From NCBI GenBank assembly GCA_949130485.1, contig OX422187.1, positions 744,001 through 808,000 of the forward strand: a stretch of DNA of 64,000 bases. The letters are read 5' to 3'. Under the pieces are notes generated by a model that was given only the letters and a program-made list of their open reading frames with translations, ran no database searches and had not been told where the DNA came from. This DNA comes from Agelas oroides. Its lineage: Eukaryota > Porifera > Demospongiae > Agelasida > Agelasidae. The position numbers and the translations under genes were made by a program. This document shows positions 45,768 through 55,100 of the stretch, piece after piece. Position 1 is the first letter of the stretch; each line of letters opens with the position of its first letter.

Positions 45768-46020
45768 CAAGAGCGCATAAGAACAGGCGGCTCGAGTAAG
45801 AGCATGTAACTCAAATAGAGCCCTTACTCAGGCAAAATCATTGAACCGTATTAAAAATAGAACACTGGTCACGTGCACGCTTAGCAACATTAACAAGATG
45901 GCTTATTTCTATGCATCATGCACAGTGCGTGTTACTATTTATAGCACTGGCGGTAAATTCCCCCCAGTTTCGAATTAGTTACACGCTCTTACTCAAGTCG
46001 CCCATTCTTATGCGCTTTTG
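45768..46020. mobile_element. MITE with CAAGAGCGCATAAGAA ends, copy 1
   Basis: The ends CAAGAGCGCATAAGAACAGG and the complement enclose 253 bp, with inner inverted words AGTAAGAGC and GTGTAACT. The flanks TATCGCAC and GATTGCAC are similar 8-mers. Copy 2 is at 54104. Confidence 0.85.
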
Positions 46021-46769
46021 ATTGCACACATCTAGCTAGCTAAGAGAGGACGACTGTCATAGTTTCAAATGTTACCCATCTGCAGGGGATTCCTCCACAA
46101 TGCAAAGCCACATTACCTCAAATACTTTACCACATAGCGGATAATATTTCATTGCATAAGCTTACATGTTACATGAGTAAAGGTTCCGACCTGATTGATC
46201 ACCAGCTTCAGCAATCTGCAATCCTCATATGCTATCATTCTTGTGTGAATACTTGCCGTGGTGGTGCATTCTGTGTAAAAATTCCTTCTGATACTGCATG
46301 CATTTTTTGTAATTTGAGAAGATGCAACAAAGGGGTGCCGTTCTTGGAACAAGTGTTCTTAGCAACAGAATCATCCTTTTAAACTCATTGGCTTGCAGGT
46401 GAACAACGCTGTTGTCAACCTGTCTGTCTGTCTGTCCTGTGCCCTCCATGTCAAAAATTTGCTACTTGCTGTGATCATTGCTATAGACACTACCTTATAC
46501 CGGAAAACTTTCGAGGGAGAAAACTTTTGAGGTTTTGTGGCTATTCACAAAGGTTTTCTCTGCGAAATTTGGGGGCATGGCATCTTTTGGCAGCACCAGT
46601 GAGCAATCAATATACAGTATTGAGATACCTACCAGCTTGATCCAGTATTGCTCAGAGCATCTTGCCTCACGCTGGCAATAAAGGAATTTAGATTTATGAG
46701 CCATATGTTGATTGGCTGCTGGCACATACTGATGGCACATACTGAGTGGCTGCTAGGTGTACGACTGAG

Positions 46770-46893
46770 GCATTCAGTACCACCTGTGCAGTACATAGGA
46801 TTGTGAGGGTTGGTGGTTGTTGTCTGGCTGTCGTGGCTCAGTGGCAGAGCACTGGCGGCTCAACCCAGAGGTGTCATGGGTTCGACTGCCAGC
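46770..46893 (+). mobile_element. tRNA-derived SINE, copy 2
   Basis: It matches copy 1 from GCATTCAGTACC through GGATTGTGAGGGTTGGTGG and the tRNA-like part (GGCTCAGTGGCAGAGCACTG, B-box-like GGGTTCGACTGCC). The shared upstream 60 bases show the two derive from one SINE family, not from two tRNA genes. Confidence 0.75.
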
Positions 46894-46945
46894 CTTTTCA
46901 CTTTTGCAGGCTCAAGGGGGTACGAGCTCAAGGGGGGGTATTATT

Positions 46946-47015
46946 GTCCCCGACGAGATTTGAACTCATAACTTTAGAACTTAAGTCTAATATGATACCC
47001 TACCACCACGAAGAC
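46946..47015 (-). tRNA. tRNA-like sequence or SINE head (anticodon position TAA)
   Basis: Read on the minus strand it can fold as a 70-base cloverleaf: acceptor GTCTTCG with CGGGGAC (two G-T pairs), anticodon arm TTAGA-CTTAAGT-TCTAA, T arm ATGAG-TTCAAAT-CTCGT. The D arm is weak. TAA would mean leucine, but leucine tRNAs carry a long variable arm that is absent here. I favour a tRNA-derived repeat or pseudogene over a working tRNA. Confidence 0.4.
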
Positions 47016-47310
47016 TAAGCAAGATGCCTAGAGGCCTCACCAGGGTATATACCCAAAGGGTCATAGTGATTCAGATTTGCATGTGTAATTACTTAGCTGA
47101 GATTTATCTGAACGCACAAGAAGCTGGCACAAAATGTAGGAAATTTACCAACAGACCTACATTCCTACTTGTGAAAGGTCATATGTGCTTGTAACTTACC
47201 AAATACTAGCATACTAAGTTATGCATTACTTGTGACTTTTTTCATGCAGTGAGAGATTGAAATGAACCTCATGTCCTGACATATCGTCATATCACAAATT
47301 ACATGACATA

Positions 47311-47810
47311 CGTAATGAGTCTAATTATTGGAACAAATTTCATTTCTGGCATTCAAATTCTATGGATACATTAATTAATGATGTTTCCCGGAAAAGGGGG
47401 GTGTTCGAACAATTAGTGGAATTGTATATCACAATTCACACAAACACAACATGTACATTACTAGGCCAGTCCATAGACTGTCAAAGGCTAGTAGACGTTC
47501 TCTAACCCCTGTTTGAGCTCCGCAGAGACTGTTGAAGGCTATTACAGGTTTGGGAACTCCCATTTAGTCTTGCGTAGCCAGACTCTCGCCAGAGTCTGGC
47601 TATGCGAGACTAACCTCCATTTGTGTTTTGCAGAGACTGTCGAAGGCTAGTAGATGTTTGGCAATCCCCATTTGAGTTCCATTAGGTGTAGGTGTTCAGA
47701 TATTGAAATAATAATTTCAAATGTGGGTGTTGGAATGCTTGGAATATAATTTTTTCTGGAAAAGGGGGGTGTTTGAATGATTGGATGATTCAAATAATTA
47801 GACTCATTAC
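47311..47810. mobile_element. 500-bp element with CGTAATGAGTCTAATTATT ends
   Basis: The ends are inverted copies, with a second inner pair (GGAAAAGGGGGGTGTT at both sides but in direct orientation). The centre holds three tandem units of about 50 bases with AGAGACTGT, AAGGCTAGTAGA and CCCCATTTGAG. A small hairpin at 47565 interrupts the second unit. Confidence 0.75.
47565..47612. mobile_element. 48-bp hairpin inserted in a tandem repeat
   Basis: TAGTCTTGCGTAGCCAGACT and its complement (two mismatches) flank a 4-base loop. It has the TAGTCTCGC-type end of the hairpins at 26094 and 35888 and splits one unit of the surrounding repeat. Confidence 0.85.
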
Positions 47811-47894
47811 GGTATGATATAAAATGTAGCCATGTCACGGCAGCCCTCATGGAATAACAAAATCACTGCCCCTCATGTGTAATAAATACAGGAT

Positions 47895-48280
47895 GTCTCA
47901 CTGGTAGTACCAAAGCCATTTAACAAATGACCAACAAGAATCCCTCAAAGGGTACGGGCCTCAAAGACGATGATTATGAAGGTTATGAAAGGTCAGTGTA
48001 TGAAAATGTCTTCATTACTTACACTTGTTGGGTCTCTTACCATGCCTGTGTGTGTGTTGTCTGCTGTCATGTACATATGTAGCACCTAAGCTATTTCACA
48101 AATGACCACTGTTACATCAAAGAACGCCTCACAAGACACTGACGATGACTGCGGGGAAGGTAGTAAAGTATCAGAGTGTATAAAAATGGCTTCATCACCA
48201 GCACTTGTTGGGTACCCTGTCATTGTGTTCGTCTGGGTGTATGCTGTCATATATTATACTCATGCTATCATATGTGCCTG
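47895..48280 (+). repeat. tandem duplication of a roughly 190-bp segment
   Basis: Two diverged copies (47895-48060 and about 48080-48280) share AAGC-ATTT-ACAAATGACCA, an Asp-rich coding-like stretch (KDDDYEGYE and QDTDDDCGEG), a following GT-rich donor-like site, GGCTTCATCAC and CACTTGTTGGGT, and TGTCTGCTGTCAT. They could be duplicated short exons of an unknown gene; the second frame continues into a hydrophobic segment. Confidence 0.5.
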
Positions 48281-48675
48281 GTAGTTCTGCTGTCATTTAT
48301 GCCTGGGTACCTCCCCCCCCCCCCAACCCCCCCCCCCCCACACCCCGAATCTTTTATGCTCAGGCATTCCCGCTACCTTGTATGCCCGGGTAGCTCCACT
48401 CTCTTGTATGCCCGGGTAGTCCTGCCTTCGTATATGGCAGTGAAGTATCTGAAGCACTCAGGGAGGGCTCGTCGATAAATTACTTTCATCAGTGAAGTAT
48501 GAGCAGTGCAGTCTCAAAACCATCCAAGCTGCCAACCACTTGCAACCTTTGCTCAAATATCCATCTTCAAGGCACAATTTAGCTTTCACTCTTCTATTTC
48601 AGATTGTTTGGATTATCATCATCAAAGGGTTGTGATCACCATGGCAACAAGCCACACCCTTACTCAAGTGTTTAT

Positions 48676-48940
48676 GGCCCCAGACCCTCCTGGTGTCTTA
48701 GTCTCGGCCCCAGACTCTCCTGGTGTCCTTTAGTCTCGGCCCCAGACCCTCCTGGTGTCTTAGTCTCGGCCCCAGACCCTCCTGGTGTCCTTTAGTCTCG
48801 GCTCCAGACCCTCCTGGTGTCTTAGTCTCGGCCCCAGACTCTCCTGGTGTCCTTTAGTCTCGGCCCCAGACTCTCCTGGTGTCCTTTAGTCTCGGCCCCA
48901 GACTCTCCTGGTGTCCTTTAGTCTCGGCCCCAGACCCTCC
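48676..48940. repeat. minisatellite, about eight 30-33-bp units
   Basis: The unit CCCCAGACCCTCCTGGTGTC followed by (CTT)TAGTCTCGG is repeated with C/T variation and presence or absence of three bases. A C-rich tract (48310-48342) lies upstream. Confidence 0.92.
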
Positions 48941-49136
48941 TGAAAAGTAAACATTTCGTCTGGTCCCGTCATTGTAAGAAAGTGAGGATCCACTGCACTA
49001 AAGGCTATGTTTATTTTCACCAGACCCTCCACCAATGTGAACGTCTGGTGCTGAGACTACAGTCCGTGCACTTATCCTTTTTAGGCAGTAAGTACTTTAA
49101 AGTAGTGCCCTACAATGTTTTTACCCCAGAGTTGAG

Positions 49137-49171
49137 GGGGGGGGGGGAGGGGGGGGGGGGGGGGGGGGGGC
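49137..49171. repeat. long G tract
   Basis: About 33 bases, nearly all G, interrupted by single A residues. Comparable tracts are at 19184, 25097 and, on the other strand, 48310. Confidence 0.95.
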
Positions 49172-49842
49172 ATAGGTCCTTTATGAGGAAATGGACATTG
49201 TCCTCTGGTTTTAATGACATCCTGCTTACGACCAACTGGTGGCAGTGGGTCTCTATAGTTGAGGGGGCATAGGTGATTTCTGAGGTAATGGACCATGATC
49301 CATTGACCACGACTTTGTGGTGACATCTTGCTCCCTGTCTAACTGGTGGTTATTGCCTAATACAGGATATCTGACTCCCACACATTGTGGCACTTTCTAT
49401 TCACCTTCCCAACCCTGTGGCACTTCCTATTCACCTTCCCAACCCTAAGTTAGATACTGTTTAATGCCACTTTCGGGACGGGCAGGATCTTGCTCCCACT
49501 TTCGGGACGGGCAGCCCAGTCAGGTGACAATCCGTCACGCATGCGCACAAACCTGATGGTACCTCGTGGCTAAGTTCTGTAGTCAAGAAGTTTATTCTAT
49601 ACCCACCTCACCACACCCTCCCATTATTAATTAATCTTCACAAATACTGTATCTTCTCCATCAGCTCATAGATGATGTGATAGAGTCGGGCTTGTTGGCG
49701 GGTGTTTCGAGAATGGGGTTGGGAGATACCCATCAGTACGTCGGGCCTGCCCCCCAAACACCTCGAAAATTAAAGCATGGGCCAGCAAGCCTGGCTCCAA
49801 GTGCCAAATCATCTGGAATATAGCTCCAGCTGGTTTGGTTAT

Positions 49843-50592
49843 GTTATAGATAAACCACAGTAGACAGGGATTTATGGTCCATAAACCACCCGAGCCCGAG
49901 GGCGCAGCCTGAGGGCGAGGGTTGTTTATGGACCATAAATCCCTGTCTACTGTGGTTTATCTGTTATATGCTCCACTCTGATTGGTCCTTGTTGTTATTA
50001 GTAAATACACATGGTAGTTTTCACTGTAAACAAGCTATGTTATTAGTAAACATGTAAAGTAATTTACACTCTAAACAAGGTAGCTTATAGGAAACATCAT
50101 TTTACAACTTCCTGTGGTATATGGAACAGAATCTACAGAATCTACAACTTCCTGTCAGTATATGGAAAATAATACCCACCTGTTACCACAGAAACAAGAG
50201 TGAAGTGGAGTATATATACAAATATACTCCACTTCACCCTTGTTTCTGTGGTAACAGGTGGGATTTATTTTCCATATACTGACAGGAAGTTGTAGATTCT
50301 GTAGATTCTGTTCCATATACTCCAGAAGTTGTAAAATGATGTTTCCTATAAGCAACCTTGTTTACAGTGTAAACTGCTTCACATGTTTACTAATAACATA
50401 CCTGGTTTACAGTGAAAACTACCATGTGTGTTTACTAATAACAACAAGGACCAATCAGAGTGGAGAATATAACAGATAAACCACAGTAGACAGGGATTTA
50501 TGGTTCATAAACAACCCTCGCCCTTGGGCTGCGCCCTCGGGCTCGGGTGGTTTATGAACCATAAATCCCTGTCTACTGTGGTTTATCTATTA
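49843..50592. mobile_element. complete 750-bp hairpin element with about 365-bp arms
   Basis: Each arm starts GATAAACCACAGTAGACAGG, has its own small hairpin around GGTCCATAAACC and GGGCGCAGCC, and continues TCTGATTGGTCCTTGTTGTT, GGAACAGAATCTAC and ACTGACAGGAAGTTGT (one sense per arm) to a centre near 50218. Arm identity is above 90 percent by eye. Half copies lie at 37113, 53013 and, shorter, 61119-61240. Confidence 0.92.
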
Positions 50593-50619
50593 CGTATAAT
50601 TAGTTGCTTGTCGAGAGTT

Positions 50620-50939
50620 AACCTGGTATTTTTTCTCACGTGAGCACCGTCAAGGTAGAAAGGGGGTACAAAGACCTTATTTGTGTGTGGGCATACCCGA
50701 AGTCTCAGATCATGAAAAAGAGCAAAGGTAGCAGGCAACTTACTACATGTATCTAGCTATTGGGGGTTGAATATCATACACACCGAGTGTCAAGCACATA
50801 GCTGGTTGAACAATGCACAAAATTTTGCCTTTCTGTTCTCAAAACTCCGGTCTTATTTCAGTTTATGTCATGTTCACGTGAGAAAATAATACCAGGCTCT
50901 CTACACCTGCACAACTTCAATGGGGTGAGTACGAGGCTT
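50620..50939 (-). mobile_element. degenerate copy of the 18580/52657 MITE
   Basis: It shares CCTGGTATTTTTTCTCACGT, CATACCCGAAG and TATCATACACACC with 52657-52991. The outer TAGCCTCG ends are mutated. Confidence 0.7.
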
Positions 50940-51182
50940 GAATCATTACGAGCATTCTCGGCAGCAACCATAATGCTGGAATAATCCAGTAGAAATTGCA
51001 ACTTCAGGACCAAACGTTGAGGAATTTGAGTTCTTTGGTCATTGTGATCTACTTGTTTGGTCATTGATTGCAGTCCAGTTTTAGCTAAGTGGGGAGGAAT
51101 TGTGAGCATAACAGTGAACATAATCATACAGCATAATAGAGCGAAATCAGAAGAAGTTGTAATTTTGGAGCATAATATTTGT

Positions 51183-51610
51183 CATGTCTCTAGCTTGACA
51201 AAAAAACTTTGATTCCCATGTTTCAACACCTATACAGGCATCATCATCAGGGAAAAAGAAACAATGGTGGTGACAAGATAAAGGGGGGAATTAGGTGTTA
51301 TAATAAAATATTAACACTAATGGGCTATCCCATTTAATAAGGGTACTCCCCCTATGGATGACAGAGCTATTTGCCTACCCTGGGACAAAAATTTTGCCTT
51401 GACACCCCTAGGGCAGACAGTAGTTTGCGGAGAATTACGGAAATTTTACTGAAATTTACAAGAGAATACGGAGATATCCTAGCATGTCAATACCCCCTGG
51501 GACAGACACTGAAAAATCATCCATCTTATTAAATGGAATAGCCCAATGAAGGTGAGATGCCGGTGATGAACTGCAGGGAATGAAATCAAAGTTTTGTCAG
51601 GCTAGAGATG
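51183..51610. mobile_element. nested inverted-repeat elements
   Basis: Outer ends: CATGTCTCTAGCTTGACA with the complement at 51590-51610. Inner element: TGGGCTATCCCATTTAATAA (51321) and the complement to 51545. The inner element seems to sit inside the outer one. Confidence 0.75.
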
Positions 51611-51636
51611 AATAATACTGCAAACATTGAAGAACT

Positions 51637-51991
51637 ACCTAGCCACACTCACTCACTCACACTCACTCACTCACTCACTCACTCTCACTCACTCACTCTC
51701 ACTCACTCACTCACTCACTCTCACTCTCACTCACTCTCACTCACTCTCACTCACTCACTCACTCACTCACTCACTCACTCACTCTCACTCACTCACTCAC
51801 TCACTCACTCTCACTCTCACTCACTCACTCTCACTCACTCACTCACTCACTCTCACTCTCACTCACTCTCACTCTCACTACTCACTCTCACTCTCACTCA
51901 CTACTCACTCACTCACTCTCACTCACTCACTCACTCACTCTCACTCTCACTCACTCACTCACTCTCACTCTCACTCTCACTCACTCACTCA

Positions 51992-52041
<50 letters not shown>

Positions 52042-52131
52042 CTCACTCACTCACTCACTCACTCACTCACTCACTCACTCACTCACTCACTCACTCATGC
52101 ACTCACACACACACACACACACACACACACA
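51637..52131. repeat. (CACT)n/(CTCA)n microsatellite followed by (CA)n
   Basis: About 465 bases of CACT/CACTCT repeats run into a 27-base CA run that ends directly at the acceptor CAG of the GPS exon. All long open frames across it (Thr-His-Ser-Leu repeats) are artefacts of the repeat. Confidence 0.97.
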
Positions 52132-52132
52132 G

Positions 52133-55100
52133 GCAATCTGGGAGGCTGGTGGGGGGAAACTGGGCGACTGACGGGTGTGATCGTAATGCCAATCTCTCTA
52201 ACAGCACTGTGACAGTGTGCGAGTGTAACCACCTCACACACTTTGCCATCCTGCTCAGCCCGGGACCAGTGGTAAGTAATGCATATTTCAGTATACTCTC
52301 TGCATACTATATAAGTATCACCATAGTACAAAGCTATACTGGAAAATTTCACGAGTTTGTTGCCGTCTGTATTGTTACGAGTGCGCAGCACGAGTAACAA
52401 GACCAACGGCAACAAACGAATGCTATTTTTATCCGGTATAGCTTGGTACTATGGTGATAGTGATTTTATCATACGAACCTTCGATTTCATTGCACGTTCA
52501 GACGCACGCACTTGTAGTACCTGATACGGATTCTCCCGTGGCTTGTAGTACTGATACGGATCCCGTGTGACTTGTAGTAAAAAATATATATTATAAACTG
52601 CGTGCAGCTACAGGGCTTCCCCATTGACTCCCATACATTAGCGTGAGTTAGATCTATAGCCTCGTTCCCAGGCTCCTTCGCTCCGGAACGCAAAATTGAA
52701 CTTGTGCATGCGGAGAGAGCCTGGTATTTTTTCTCACGTGAGCACCGCCAAAGGTAGAATGGAGGTAGAACGACCTTAATTGCACGTGGGCGTACCCGAA
52801 GACTCAGAACAGGGAAACGAGCGAAGGTAGCGGGCAACTTACTACACATATCTAGCTATCGGGTAGTGAATATCATACACACTTGAGCATTGAACGCAAA
52901 GTTGGTTGAATAAAACGTTGCACGTGAGAAAAGATACCAGGCTCTCCACGTGTGTACATTTTGTGTTCCGGGGAGCCTGGGAACAAGGCTAAGTTAGATG
53001 TACGATAACTAGATATATACTCCACTTCACCCTTGTTTCTGTGGTAACAGGTGGGTATTATTTTCCATATACTGACAGGAAGTTGTAGATTCTGTTCCAT
53101 ATACCACAGGAAGTTGTAAAGTGATGTTTCCTATAAGCTAACTTGTTACTGTAAACTACTTTACATGTTTACTAATAACATACCTTGTTTACAGTGAGAA
53201 CTACCATGTGTGTTTACTAATAGCAATAAGGACCAATCAGAGTGGAGAATATAACAGCTAAAGAACAGTAGACAGGAATTTATGGCCATAAACAACCCTA
53301 GCCCTCCAGCTGTGCCCTCAGGCTTTGGTGGTTTAAATCCCTGTCTACTGTGATTTTACATATTGTGTATACAGTGACACCTGTCTATGGCAGTCACCTA
53401 CTCCTGGTCAAAGTTGGCACACTAATCCTGTACATGGTGACCATTGTAGTCAGGTTTATCAATAGCTGGTGTTGAACAGTTGATAATACATGCCCTTAAT
53501 TTATTCTCCAATATTCAGGTAGCGCCGGAGGCAGTGCTGCTGTCCCTGGAAATCATTGGTATAGTCGGTATAACTGTCTCCCTGGTTGCCATGGCAATCA
53601 CCGTACTAACCTTCATCTGCCTCAGGTGACTCTTGACCCCCTTACCCTGCTATTTTTATTAACTCTTCTCCCCACCTCTCTCCCCCCACCTCTCTTCCCT
53701 CGCCTCTCTCCCCTCGCCTCTCTCCCCCCACCTCTCTCCCCCCACCTCTCTCCCCCCACCTCTCTCCCCTCGCCTCTCTCATGTGGCTCTCTCCCCTCGC
53801 CCCTCTCCCCTCGCCTCTCTCCCCCCACCTCTCTTCCCTCGCCTCTCTCCCCTCACCTCTCTCCCCTAGCTCGCCTCTCTCCCCCCACCTCTCTCCCCTC
53901 GCCTCTCTCACGAGGCCACCTCTACCAGTCTGGATGTAACACTATTTCAATCCTTCATTTCAGGTCGTTATGGAGTATGCGTAGCTACATTCATATCAAC
54001 CTGTGCATCAGTCTTATGGTTGCGCAGGTGACCTTCATTGCTGGGGTGGAGCCCCGGGGAAGTGTGGTGAGTGCCTCTGTATATGTATACCTGTTGCTAT
54101 GGTCAAGAGCGCATAAGAATGGGCGGCTAGAGTAAGAGCGTGTAACTACGTGAAATTCGAAACCAGACAGAATTTACCGCCAGTACTAAAAATAGCAACA
54201 CGTACTGCACAGCTGGGCGCGTAGACTAAACGATTGTTGCTAAGCACGTGACCGATGTTCTATTTTTAGTACAGTTCAATAATTTTGACCGGACTACGGG
54301 CTTCTATTGGAGTTACACCCTCTTACTCTAGTCACCCGTTCTTATGCGCTCTTGCTATGGTATATCATTCCCTTTCCTCCCTCCCTCCCTCCCTCCCTCC
54401 CTCCAAAGGTTGGCTGCCAGGTGGTAGAGTGCTGCTACACTATTTCTTCATGGTGACATTCATGTGGATGCTGATGGAGGGCGTGGTTCTCTATGTGGCT
54501 CTTGTGCGAGTGTTTCCGAAGTATCAGGCGAGATACATTGCTGCATTCACCATTGTTAGCTATGGTGAGCTGAGACGACATTTAGCTAATGTAGCAGTTC
54601 TGAGCTACACCAGGCAAGATTCTTCACCTCACCTCTGCCTCCTCCTTCTCTCCCTCCTCCACTCCCCTTGCCTCCTCCCTGCACTTTGCCAGGTTTACCA
54701 TTGCTGTATATGGGAGTGACCATTCCTCTTGGGTTTCTCCTAGACAATGGACCACACTCTGGCTATGACAATGCGTGAGTTAGCGCAAGCTCTTTCGTCC
54801 ACCCAACACCTGCTATATCACCCTCTCACCTCCCTCCTCCCTCCCTCCTCCCTCCTCCCTCCTCCCTCCCTCCTCCCTCCTCCCTCCTCCCTCCCTCCTC
54901 CCTCCTCCCTCCCTCCTCCCTCCTCCCTCCCTCCTCCCTCCCTCACCCCTCCTCCTTCCCTCCCTCCCTTCCTCCCTCCCTCCCTCCCTCCTCCCTCCTC
55001 CCTCCCTCCTCCCTCCTCCCTCCCTCCTCCCTCCTCCTCCCTCCTCCTTCCCTTCCTCCTCTCCTCTCTTCTTCAGGTGCTGGTTGAGGTATGACACTCA

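Noticed and set aside
51608..52397. Long Thr-His-Ser-Leu repeat proteins
   Set aside because: They are translations of the CACT/CA microsatellite. Only the last part, after the acceptor at 52133, is coding.
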